From positions 682,001 through 746,000 of the forward strand of contig JAGKQI010000096.1 in NCBI GenBank assembly GCA_018806915.1: a stretch of DNA of 64,000 nucleotides, read 5' to 3'. The position numbers and the translations under genes are program-made. The notes under the pieces are model-generated. The model saw only the letters and a list, made by a program, of their open reading frames with translations, was not told where the DNA came from and searched no databases. Source of the DNA: Phytophthora colocasiae. Its lineage: Eukaryota > Oomycota > Peronosporomycetes > Peronosporales > Peronosporaceae. How positions within the stretch are numbered: the stretch's first letter is position 1; each line of letters starts with the position of its first letter. Below, in pieces: positions 35,341 through 44,717 of this stretch.

Positions 35341-35372
35341 TCGTCTTCCTACAGGACCATCACTCTTGGACG

Positions 35373-36095
35373 ATGCCCTTCCTGCATGTGACGCTGCGTA
35401 GCGCATCGGACCTGCCGTCCAGCGACTTTAATGGCAAGAGCGACCCGTACGTGGTCTTAAAGGTCGACGGCACGAAACACCGCAGTCCGTGCCTCAAGAA
35501 CAACCTCAACCCAGTATGGGATCCTCCAGAGCACTACGTCTTCCCCATACCGGACGCGTCCAGTGCCGTACTCAACGTGGAGATTTATGACTTGGACACT
35601 TTGAACCCAGACGATCTACTGGCCACGCTCGTAGTGCCTGTAGCCAAGTTCGCGGACGAGATGGAGGTCTCTACCCTCGAGAATTATCCTCTCTCGGTGG
35701 CCAGTGAGTTCTCAAGTCAGAAGCGCAATAGTACGCTGCAATTGGAGATCTGCCTTCAGCAGCTTGATGACCAGGAACGCCGCGAGTACGTGTGGGAGAA
35801 TGAGAGCTGGTCTATGGGCGGCGGCTGGAAGCCCACCAACAACTCCCAACGTCGCCAATGGTCAGCGTACGATGACTCGGCCACATCTGCCTCCTTTGCG
35901 GAGGTGGCACCACGCCCACCCGCTAATATGACAGGAGCTGGCTGGCAGTACTGCTCGAACCGCGGAGATCAACAAGGTTGGTGCTACGCCAAGACTTTTG
36001 CAGGGCCGTGGACGCCCAATAAGCCGGCGTTCAGCTTCGTTCGACGTCGGCTATGGGAGAACACGTTCAAGCGTGAAAGTGGCACTGGGGCCTGA
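35373..36095 (+). CDS. C2-domain protein with C-terminal dysferlin (DysF) motifs
   Basis: A 240-residue intron-free frame. Residues 1-125 are a C2 domain: LHVTLRSASDLPSSDFNGKSDPYVVLKV, LNPVWDPPEHYVFPI and EIYDLDTLNPDDLL. Most of the calcium-binding aspartates are present (D in SDFNGKSDPY, D in YDLDTLNPDD), so Ca-dependent phospholipid binding is plausible. The C-terminal half carries DysF-like signatures: YVWENESWSMGGGWKPT and RRQWSAYDD (DysF-N), and GWQYCSNRGDQQGWCYAKTFAGPW with RRRLWENTF (DysF-C). DysF motifs occur in dysferlin/myoferlin and in peroxisome-size proteins of the Pex30 type. There is no TM segment. The gene's upstream region is separated from it by the hAT element, so expression may be altered. 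Confidence 0.85.
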   Translation: MPFLHVTLRSASDLPSSDFNGKSDPYVVLKVDGTKHRSPCLKNNLNPVWDPPEHYVFPIPDASSAVLNVEIYDLDTLNPDDLLATLVVPVAKFADEMEVSTLENYPLSVASEFSSQKRNSTLQLEICLQQLDDQERREYVWENESWSMGGGWKPTNNSQRRQWSAYDDSATSASFAEVAPRPPANMTGAGWQYCSNRGDQQGWCYAKTFAGPWTPNKPAFSFVRRRLWENTFKRESGTGA

Positions 36096-36402
36096 ACACA
36101 TGAGTCGGTTTGAATGTATGAAAGCGTTGCATGACTGTACTTTTGCCTTTCCTGGTTGGGGGCTCATCTAGAAATACTATTGCTGCAGACAAACCCAGCA
36201 ATGATCGGGATGCCACCAGGTTCGGGGTTCAACTTCATAATGGGATAATAATTTACAATTCTCACATGAGTTTCAATGTATCTACCGCAGGAGCTTATGA
36301 AGACCCCGTCCTTTCAAAGGTCGATCCAGGTATGGAGCGACGTCTTGCCAAGAAAACGGATTTGGAGGGTGGAATTATCTACTACTAGACAAACTCGAAG
36401 CC
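36096..36402. other. Intergenic sequence between C2-dysferlin and CFAP251 genes
   Basis: A frame of about 85 codons (36131-36388) reads through most of the gap but has no recognisable feature. I treat it as UTR or chance. It must contain the 3' end of the C2 gene and the promoter of the WD40 gene. Confidence 0.4.
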
Positions 36403-39400
36403 ATGTCCTTGGAGCAATCTGAAGCAGAGCTGGGTGAACTTCGAGCTGAAGATTCTGGGCCTGAAGATTACCACGATGACCCGAATGAGAAAGATGTTGA
36501 AGGTAGTGCCACAGTATCAGGAGAGGAAATGGTGGCTGGTGCAGAAGGTAACGCACTGAAGCTAGCTTGGACATTCGGTTTTCAGAAAGACCTGGTCAAC
36601 GGTGTCCACAGTTTATCAACGGGAACGCGTCGTGCTGTGTTCTATGCTGCAGCGCACACGGGTGTTATATATGACTATGCTCGCCGTCAACAACGTCTGC
36701 TGCAAGGGCATTGTCATCCAATTTCGTGCTGTGTTGTCAGTGAAGATAAACGCTGGGTAGTCACGGCTGACCGCGGCCAAGAGTCGATGCTAGTTGTGTG
36801 GGACGCTCAGTCCGGTAATCCCATCCGAACCATCTTTCGGCCGCACGCAAACGGCGTTCAAGCCATCGATATTTCTCCTGACGCACTCTTTCTTGTTACG
36901 TTGAGTGCTGTTGATCGTGATGGCGAGTCTACTATTGGGGGCAAAGCAACAGCTCGAAAGCAGTTTGATCAGGAGCTGGCAGTTTGGGAATGGGCAGCTC
37001 CAGCAAGTGGCTCAGTCTCGAAACCATTATACTCGTCCCTTGTGGCCACAGAGGACGTGCAGCATGGAGTGCGCTTCAATACGTACGATGTTCGAGAGCT
37101 AGTTACTACCGGTCGTCAACGTGTCATTTTCTGGAGCTGGGCAGCCCGCACCCTGTTATTCTACTCTCCTTCGCTAGCACAAAAAGACTTCCGCCAAGTT
37201 GTCGGCGGCTTTACTCAGTCCTTGTTTGTTCCCGACTCGGCCCAAGCTCTAACTGGGACCGAAGATGGAGATCTCGTGCTTTGGGATGCAGTACAAAGTG
37301 AAAATGGCGCAGAGGTTCCTGCTGGCAGTTTTCCAGAGCGCAAGGCAGTCAAGATTGTACGTCTTGCAGGCGGAGCTGAACCACAGCGCAAGGTTGCTCT
37401 GACTGTGGTCGTGGATATGGATGGTTATCTCGTCCTAGGCTCCAGTGATGGTGCAGTGCGCTTTTATGACTTTGACTTCCGTTTGGTAGCTTGGTTCGAG
37501 GATATGAATGCGGGCCCTGTCACCAGCGTGTCATTTGCTTTACCGGCGGGGGCTTCAACCAGTGATAACAATCATAACGATGGCACACGTATGGAGGACG
37601 AAGCCGACAGCGAGTCTTTTCATGTTCCCGACTTCATCGTTTCGACTGCGTCTGCTTTCATCGTTGGTATGAGTGCAACACTGTTTGGAGAGCATGAACC
37701 TGACCGACGACGCGGTACACTGCTAATGCAAGGAATAAATGACTCCATTCACGGGCTTGCGGCGCATCCAAGACTCGCACAACTTGCACTTAGCTCCTAT
37801 TCTGGAGTCGTACAGCTGTGGGACTACTCAGCTAAGCGTCTGATCATGGTCCGACGATTCGATTCGGAGAAACTCCGTCCACAATGCCTGACATTTGCTC
37901 GTGATGGTCGGAAATTGGTGGTCGGCTTTACCAGTGGTGTTGTGAAAGTGCTCCATGCACATCGGCTGGATGATTTAGCTTCATTTCGCCTCGGAAAAGC
38001 TGCTATAACTGATGTATTAGTCAGCCCGGACTCGTCCCTTTTCGTAGCGTTAGACGCAAACCTTTTCCTGGGTATGTGGCGTGCAAAGCAAGCGACAACC
38101 CACCCCGATGATTCAGATGATGTTGACGAGTGGGTATATCTTGGACGATGTCGAGCTCATTCCAAGCCAATAACTGGACTTCAGTTCTCTCGAGACGGCG
38201 ACGGGCAACCAGTTCTCGTTTCTGTGAGTGAAGATCGCACTCTAGCTGAATATTGCCTTGAGCGATCGAGTATTCTGGATGGCGTCGTTCTTAAACAAGC
38301 TCCTACGCGCGTAGAGCAAAGCGCTATCCCCACTGCTTGCTGTTGGCACCCTGAACTACGCGGTGTGCAGGAAGATTTGGTTATCGTGGCGAATGATGAA
38401 TACAAACTGAAGCAGTGGAATACTGGCAACCAGACATGCCGAAAAACAACGCTAGGTCCTTCTTACGGTGGACCAATTAATAAATTGGTGCCAGTACCGC
38501 TCCGAGAAGTCGATCAAATTACTGCAGAGACCACAGGCAATGTTGCTGAGCGATACTGCGTCTATAGTACTCATGAAAAGGTTGTTGGACTCCTCAAGCT
38601 TCCTCTTGATGGCAATCCGCACCGGGCCATGGGTCTCATAGCGCATCCAAGCAAAATCAGCAATGTGGATGTGACGTTTGATGGCAGTCATTTGCTCACT
38701 GCTGGTGGGGATGACCTTGTGGTGAACATGTGGGAGATTCACACTCACCAACTAGATTTGCTGGAGGCTCGAGGTACGCCTCGAACGGTCAAGGAGGAGG
38801 TAGCGAGTGAGCATGGCGAAGTGAAAGTGGTGGAGCAAGAGCTGGATGAGGATGATGTGGCTCTTGTACCATACTTAGCACTGCTAGAAGGTGGGCGAGA
38901 GGGGTCATTTTACCACGAAATCGTTGACTACTTTTACCTAGCTCAACTTCGTGTTCAGGGCGAGGATTCCACTGCTGCCCGGGAAATAACAGCTCAAATT
39001 CCGCTGCGCGAGATATCAAACGTGATGCGTGCTCTGGGCTTTTACCCCACAGACGAAGAGATTCAGCACATGGTAAGTGAAGTCCGCTATTCACGTTTTA
39101 CTGAGACGTCTCGCCCAGTCGAGAGTATTGGGCTCCATGACTTCATCAAGTTGTACGTGAACCATCGGCCCGTCTTCGGAGTTGGTAAAACGCAAATCGA
39201 ACATGCTTTTAAGATTCTCGCTGCAGCGGCTAAAGGCCCTGGTGATGACGAAGATGAAGAATCGTCAACGTTACAATGGGGTCAGCTTGAAGCTCGTCTG
39301 CTGCATTCGGGTGAGCTTATGAGTGAAGAAGAGTTGCATAGCTGTTTAGCCGCATTGCTTGCAACAGGTGACGGGGCCGGGGGGTTGTCGATGGATCCAC

Positions 39401-39486
39401 AATACACAGCACTAAGCTTCGCTGATAAAGTGCTGGGCTTTGATGACTACGAAAACTCGGAAGATAACGAAAGCATTCAGCTTTAA
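36403..39486 (+). CDS. CFAP251: Cilia- and flagella-associated WD40 protein CFAP251 (WDR66)-like
   Basis: A 1027-residue intron-free frame. After an acidic N-terminus comes the family-specific start of the WD array, LKLAWTFGFQKDLVNGVHSL...RRAVFYAAAHTGVIYDYARRQQRLLQGHCHPISCCVVSEDKRWVVTADRGQ (given here in pieces). Many WD40 blades follow, to about residue 780 (for example VVNMWEI). The C-terminal part has EF-hand-like helices: IPLREISNVMRALGFYPTDEEIQHMV and LHDFIKLYVNHRPVFGVGKTQIEHAF, as in CFAP251. In other eukaryotes CFAP251 belongs to the calmodulin- and spoke-associated complex at the base of radial spoke 3 in motile axonemes. This fits a zoospore-producing organism. Length and domain order match the family. 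Confidence 0.85.
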   Translation: MSLEQSEAELGELRAEDSGPEDYHDDPNEKDVEGSATVSGEEMVAGAEGNALKLAWTFGFQKDLVNGVHSLSTGTRRAVFYAAAHTGVIYDYARRQQRLLQGHCHPISCCVVSEDKRWVVTADRGQESMLVVWDAQSGNPIRTIFRPHANGVQAIDISPDALFLVTLSAVDRDGESTIGGKATARKQFDQELAVWEWAAPASGSVSKPLYSSLVATEDVQHGVRFNTYDVRELVTTGRQRVIFWSWAARTLLFYSPSLAQKDFRQVVGGFTQSLFVPDSAQALTGTEDGDLVLWDAVQSENGAEVPAGSFPERKAVKIVRLAGGAEPQRKVALTVVVDMDGYLVLGSSDGAVRFYDFDFRLVAWFEDMNAGPVTSVSFALPAGASTSDNNHNDGTRMEDEADSESFHVPDFIVSTASAFIVGMSATLFGEHEPDRRRGTLLMQGINDSIHGLAAHPRLAQLALSSYSGVVQLWDYSAKRLIMVRRFDSEKLRPQCLTFARDGRKLVVGFTSGVVKVLHAHRLDDLASFRLGKAAITDVLVSPDSSLFVALDANLFLGMWRAKQATTHPDDSDDVDEWVYLGRCRAHSKPITGLQFSRDGDGQPVLVSVSEDRTLAEYCLERSSILDGVVLKQAPTRVEQSAIPTACCWHPELRGVQEDLVIVANDEYKLKQWNTGNQTCRKTTLGPSYGGPINKLVPVPLREVDQITAETTGNVAERYCVYSTHEKVVGLLKLPLDGNPHRAMGLIAHPSKISNVDVTFDGSHLLTAGGDDLVVNMWEIHTHQLDLLEARGTPRTVKEEVASEHGEVKVVEQELDEDDVALVPYLALLEGGREGSFYHEIVDYFYLAQLRVQGEDSTAAREITAQIPLREISNVMRALGFYPTDEEIQHMVSEVRYSRFTETSRPVESIGLHDFIKLYVNHRPVFGVGKTQIEHAFKILAAAAKGPGDDEDEESSTLQWGQLEARLLHSGELMSEEELHSCLAALLATGDGAGGLSMDPQYTALSFADKVLGFDDYENSEDNESIQL

Positions 39487-39527
39487 CATGTTTTGCATTG
39501 TGACAGCAAGTGTATAGATATTCACGC

Positions 39528-40304
39528 TTAGATTGAACCCTCGTCGGCTAAGGTCTGATAGCCGCACTGCAACTGCCTGTCTTGTTCGTCTCGCTCAATC
39601 CACAATTCATCTTGAGGTGGGGTTGGTGCCTTCCACTCCCCCGATAGCCAAGACATTTGTAGTGTTCTCGCTTCAGAAGAATTGTTGCTCTTCGTCGAAT
39701 TGCAGATAGCTACTGAGTTCCGCGTCGAAGTCTTAGATCGAGAAGAGCGAAGGAGTAGCTCTCGTACTCGATCAGCCATGGAGACCCTACGTGGTCTATT
39801 GGGACAACTGCCGACTGTGCACTCTCGACTGCGTGACATAGCTTCATCCATTGTCGTGTAGACGTTTGCTGCAGGACCCTTGCTTGGAGATGGCACGGAT
39901 AGCGATCCAGCGTCGTACGATGGTGGGGTGAGCGGGAAGTCGAAAATGTCCACTAGTTGATCGAGAAACTGATCGATTGCAACTTGGACAGAACGTCGTC
40001 GGCGCAAGACCACCCCATCAAGTAGAGACCAGCGTTCTCTTCCTTTCATTGCCTGTGACAGATTGGAATACTGGGTGCTGAGTACTTGCAACAGGACCCA
40101 ACACTCGTCGGGTAAACGCAGTAATGAGAGCGCAGAAGTACAAGTTGCGCGAAAGAGGAGATCATCGAGTGGGAGAGACCAAACGTCTCCACTAACAAAA
40201 GGAACAGCTGAGGATAGCAATTTTCCAGCACATGGGAATCTCCTTCCCACCGTGAAACGTACATGCAACGACCGTAATCTCCCCACGTGCGAGGTGCTCA
40301 CCAT
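39528..40304 (-). CDS. Hypothetical protein, possibly with an upstream TM exon
   Basis: A frame of 258 codons with ATG at 40304, convergent with CFAP251. It contains a coding-like segment (SLPLDDLLFRATCTSALSLLRLPDECWVLLQ), an Arg-rich patch (VVLRRRRSVQ), FLDQLVDIFDFPL, and a Ser-rich C-terminus ending QTLADEGSI. Upstream at 40364-40569 a second open stretch carries a TM helix (LALLFAASLVIIWHQ). The two could be joined through very short introns (candidates of 35 nt near 40334-40368 and 40 nt near 40200), which would change the N-terminus. I do not recognise the family. Confidence 0.45.
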   Translation of the reverse strand: MVSTSHVGRLRSLHVRFTVGRRFPCAGKLLSSAVPFVSGDVWSLPLDDLLFRATCTSALSLLRLPDECWVLLQVLSTQYSNLSQAMKGRERWSLLDGVVLRRRRSVQVAIDQFLDQLVDIFDFPLTPPSYDAGSLSVPSPSKGPAANVYTTMDEAMSRSRECTVGSCPNRPRRVSMADRVRELLLRSSRSKTSTRNSVAICNSTKSNNSSEARTLQMSWLSGEWKAPTPPQDELWIERDEQDRQLQCGYQTLADEGSI

Positions 40305-42879
40305 CGACGTTGAAGAGGAAGTTGCCTTTCGGTGGTCGACGTGGCTACACGTTAGTTTTGCTCAAACAAAGGCATGTACAAAGCTATCCGAGGCTCCAGA
40401 TTGACTCCTCACGCTCTTCTTAGGGCATGGACGATTGCAAACTACCGGTAGTGACGAGTTGCTACGATATAGGTTTTGATGCCATATGATCACTAGAGAC
40501 GCAGCGAAGAGGAGTGCAAGTCCGTCTGTCAAGGCCCAAATCTCTTTCCTCCACACGGTTCGCTTGGTCACTAAGTATCTTACAATCTACAGCATGAAGA
40601 TCATCTCGACCACACAAGCGAACCGCTTATCCATTTCAGTCCTCAAAACGCAGTTCACAGCCAAGAAAGAAGATGAGAGCTGCTGTTTTCGGGCTGTTAA
40701 TGGCATGCTGGGTTGTGGCTGCGAATGCTGTGGTTGACTCGGATCTCCGTCAAGCTCTAGGTGAACTTGCAGCTTCAAGTCAAGACTCCATCACGGTTCA
40801 AGACTTGCTCGAAGGCCCCCCTGAACTTACCACTTCTCTCCCTTTATTCAATCAACTTGTTCGTGAAGACCAACGCGAGCTTCTGTGCCAAATTGGTGAG
40901 CTGCACCTCTTCGGTGATGGCCCAGCACCACACAATGCCAGCCATGCAGAGCTCTTTCTTAATGTTAGCGCTGGGTTAGGCAGTGCTCAAGCTCAGTTCC
41001 TACTTGGTGTTCAACAAGCTTCAACTGCTGACCAAGCTTCTGCACTCTTGTACTTGGAGTTTGCAGCTTACGGAAGTTCAATCGGAGCTTCAATGGCACT
41101 GGGGTATCGCTCGTTGCATGGGTTCGGAACGCCAAAGTCTTGTTCGATTGCAATGAGGCACTACAAATACGCTGCAGATCGAGTTGTTACTGCTCAAAGT
41201 GATCAAAAGCTTCAATTGTTCGCGTTTCCTGAGCCTATCCGACTTGCGAAGACAGAAGGTGCTCGATACCAATTTGATGTCAATCCAGCAGAAGATTCCC
41301 AGCGAGCTGAGTACCTTCGTCAACGTGCTGCTGACTTCCGCAGTGCTGATGTTATGGTCCAATCTGCCAGTATAACTCTGTTCAGCGATCTCTACAAAAC
41401 TTCAGATCGGTCTGATGTCGAAGAACATTTAGTACGAGAACGACAAGCGGTACAATTCTTGGAGAAGGCGACTGACTTGGGTAGTATCCAGGCTCAAGCT
41501 CTCTTGGGTCATGTGCACGCGTATGGACTTGCTGGTTATCTTCCTAACGTCACAAAAGCTATGGAATTGTATGAAGTAGCACTCAATGCGTCACGAAGTG
41601 GTGAAGCTGCTAATGGTCTTGGAGTCATTTATTCACGTGGACTTGGAGATATCCCTGTAGATCTTGAAAAAGCACGTAAGCTCTTTATGATAGCAGCCAA
41701 TGCTGTTCATGCCGAAGGAGTGTACAATACTGGTATGGCTTTCCTCGAACTGGGAGCATATCACACAGCACGGGCGAAGGAATATTTCGTTGCAGCGGCT
41801 CATGTCGGTCATCTCAAATCTCTTTTCCAGCTAGCTCGGATCAAACAGAGGCAGCTTCATTCGAGCTCCAGTACTATTTCGTGTGAAGAAGTGGTGGAAC
41901 TCTACAAACGTGTAGCGGAATACTTTCAACAAGGGAAAAAAGTGACAACAAAAGCACTGACACATGCTCAACGTGGTAACTGGGCCGTGGCTCTAGAACT
42001 CTACTTGATTGCCGCTGAAATGGGCTACGAAGTGGCACAAAGCAACGCGATCTGGTTGATTGAACGTATCCAGCAACAAATGTTTGGTACTTCATCAAGT
42101 CGAGACTTACAACAGCTGAATCGGTTGCATTTGCGGTTAGTCACTCGTGCTGCTGGTCAAGACAGTATCGATGCTCTGTTACGTATGGGTGACAGTGCTT
42201 TCCACGATAAAAACTACGTACTTGCACTGCGACACTATCAACACGCAGACCTCGTAAGTGCTGGAACTTGCGCACAAGCACTGTACAACGTTGGGTACAT
42301 GTACGAGCATGGCTATGGGATGGCTTTTGCTTCTTTGGAACGAGCGTCATTGTAATATCACCTTGCAGGCGAGAAAGAACCAACACTACGTCTTGTAATG
42401 GTGGCGCTCAAGTTGAAGTTACACGTTCAAACTAGCTTCCAGAATGTCTGGAAAATAGCGACTCCGGTTTGGACGGTTCTTAATCAAGTTGATGATGTTT
42501 CATCTCCATCAAGGAGTATGGAGGACGGGTCAATTCCAACGTCTCGAGATGTTTCCGAGCTTGAGAGGGTATATCAACAGCAAATGATGACGGCAGTCGC
42601 AGATACTGACGGGAACGAAGACTCAATACTGGCTCATGAATTTGCTGCTGCATTGCATTTTCTGGGTGAACGGTCTCAGATACTTATGGAGTTTGCGCGC
42701 GATGAATTACCGTTGGAACAGCAGGATTTCACCATTGAAACGTGGCTCTGTATCACCGATTTACCTTCTGACGAGGTGGTAACTCTAGTCGATGCGTTAG
42801 ACAACTTCCAGTTGGAGTTAATTCGTGCTTCTGGGGATGCTAGTGACTCGTGGATATTGCGATTCCGGAAATTCTCTTT

Positions 42880-42884
42880 AGTGG
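42880..42884. repeat. 5-bp target-site duplication of the gypsy element (left)
   Basis: AGTGG precedes the left LTR and is repeated at 48616-48620 after the right LTR, as expected for integrase-mediated insertion. Confidence 0.9.
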
Positions 42885-43301
42885 TGTAGTAGGTAGCGCT
42901 CGAAAGAAAACCCAAAGACACTCGAAGGAAGCTGGCACTTCCTGTAAAGTATTATCGCCGAGTGTATTGAGCTGTCGACGAGCTGTCAAAAATGAAACTG
43001 AGAAAACTAAAACATGTATCCCGACTTGCTACGCTACACTACCATCACCAGCGTCCTAGTGATGGTATTCTATACGATAAAACTTCAACTGTGCCAGCTT
43101 GGGTAGACGAACAACTCAGGAGAACAGCCGTTAGAGCGTCAAACCACAATGACTTAACAGTGGGTGCTCAACTTCAACGCCATTGTCCTCTGAGCCACAT
43201 CAATGTGGCTGACTGCAACCACATGATGCCGGTCAACATTGTTGTCGTACCCGACTGCATTGCGTGGGCATGGTTGGGCTTTCACACCACGACCCACTAC
43301 A
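42885..43301 (-). repeat. Left (3') LTR of the gypsy element
   Basis: It starts TGTAGTAGGTAGCGCTCG and ends CGACCCACTACA; the ends are inverted repeats (TGTAGTAGGT and ACCCACTACA). It is 417 bp, with T at 43131 where the other LTR has G. Confidence 0.95.
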
Positions 43302-43313
43302 GTCCCCCTTCAA
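43302..43313 (-). other. Polypurine tract of the gypsy element
   Basis: On the minus strand TTGAAGGGGGAC directly precedes the 3' LTR, in the position of a plus-strand primer. The rest of 43314-43586 is non-coding 3' element sequence in which I see nothing else. Confidence 0.6.
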
Positions 43314-43586
43314 GCCCAATCTGCCAACACGGTCAAATATTTGCTTGTACAAATTTGATTACGGTGAATCATCACTGTATGACGTTATGGCCAACGTATC
43401 ATGAGTCACCATCACGTCAGCACCACTCACGGGTACATAATCGGTTCAACTTCAACACGTTGCCGTTGAAGTTAACTTGACCTGCACATCACCCAAGATA
43501 TTGACCATTATAATCACATAATCAATGAACAACCTTTATTAAGTGACTATACAGTCGTTATACCAAGGATATACATGTATACATGG

Positions 43587-44717
43587 TCATTGCCGCTTTG
43601 GCATCGCTTCTAGCGCTTTGAGATGCTCCTCAAGCTTAGCGTCTTTGCATTTCGCAACATAGCCTTCCACTAACGTACTCACGTCTTTGTGTAGGGCTGC
43701 TAGAGGTTCCCACGAGTCCTCTATTGCTTCTAATCCATGCCACCCGACAAGGATTTCGTAGCAACGACTCCGGTCGTTCCAACGGTGTTTCATCAGCTCG
43801 CGCACGCGAAGCATGATGCCCTGGGCAGCCACGTGCTCCAGGAGCTCCTCAGTAACTGTTAGGTCCTTGTCGGCGAAGAACTTAAGCCGCGAGGCATGTA
43901 CAACAAGTTCCTCGCCAGTGACAAGATGCTTGACCTTGAACACGTCACGCGGTTCTGCTGCTGTTACCGCGTATGGGCCAAGCCACGTGACGAGCAGTTT
44001 TGTCTGTCTCTTCTCATCGACACGTGATCGCAGTACATAGTCGCCCACATTGAAGTTGATGATGTTGTCGCCACGTTCCTTCTTCTTGTTGAGTAGCGTT
44101 TGTTTTAGCCGGACGTCTTCAACTGCCCTGTGCATGTCTCTCACACTTGCACGTAGTCGCGCCAAGCTCTCCTCAATCTCTGCTGAAGTGCGCGTTGGTT
44201 GCACACTTGGGTTGACTTCAGGCCCGAGGTATACGGCTTGCAGTGGTGACGGGGGGTCTAGACCAGTAAACAACTCGCCTGGCGTTTTACCAGCCAATGA
44301 CGGCACGGCAGTATGGTTGAGGCTGGCCTGTACCACTGGAATCAACCTTGGCCAGTCTCGGTGGTTGATCTTGTAGTCTAGGATTAAAACCCGTAACACT
44401 TGCAATATATCTCGATTCACGCGTTCAACAGACCCGTTGATCCATGGGCTGTATGTAGGTGAGAAGATTTGCTTGCACTTGAGTCTAGTACAGAGTTCCT
44501 CCATTACTTCGTTCTTGAAGTGAGTTCCTTGGTCACTAATCCAATCTCTGGGAATTCCAAAGCGACTGTGCCAGTCCATGATAGCGTCTGCTGCAACAGT
44601 GCTTGTAGGCGATTCGCATTTGACGAGTTCAGAGTAATGACTTGCATCGTCCTTCAACACCAGTAGGTATTTCAATTGACCGAAAGATTCGCCAAGGTAC
44701 AAAAAGTCCCAATGCAA
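43587..44717 (-). CDS. Gypsy integrase core and chromodomain (pol, 3' part)
   Basis: The open frame begins without an ATG (first codon in frame TTG), so it is the continuation of pol. The DDE residues are visible: D in LVLKDDASHYSEL, D in WISDQGTHFKNE, E in NGSVERVNRDIL. After the integrase C-terminal region (GDYVLRSRVDEKRQTKLLVTWLGPY) comes a chromodomain: VRELMKHRWNDRSRCYEILVGWHG and DSWEPLAALHKD. Such domains guide integration to chromatin marks in chromoviruses. The frame overlaps the RT frame by 89 bp. Confidence 0.85.
   Translation of the reverse strand: MHWDFLYLGESFGQLKYLLVLKDDASHYSELVKCESPTSTVAADAIMDWHSRFGIPRDWISDQGTHFKNEVMEELCTRLKCKQIFSPTYSPWINGSVERVNRDILQVLRVLILDYKINHRDWPRLIPVVQASLNHTAVPSLAGKTPGELFTGLDPPSPLQAVYLGPEVNPSVQPTRTSAEIEESLARLRASVRDMHRAVEDVRLKQTLLNKKKERGDNIINFNVGDYVLRSRVDEKRQTKLLVTWLGPYAVTAAEPRDVFKVKHLVTGEELVVHASRLKFFADKDLTVTEELLEHVAAQGIMLRVRELMKHRWNDRSRCYEILVGWHGLEAIEDSWEPLAALHKDVSTLVEGYVAKCKDAKLEEHLKALEAMPKRQ

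Noticed and set aside
36131..36388. 85-codon frame between the C2 and CFAP251 genes
   Set aside because: No domain, not needed by either neighbour, and it fills a gap expected to be UTR and promoter.
43051..43480. Frames inside the gypsy LTRs (also 48306-48668)
   Set aside because: They occur in both LTRs and run into different flanking sequence; they are LTR sequence read as protein.
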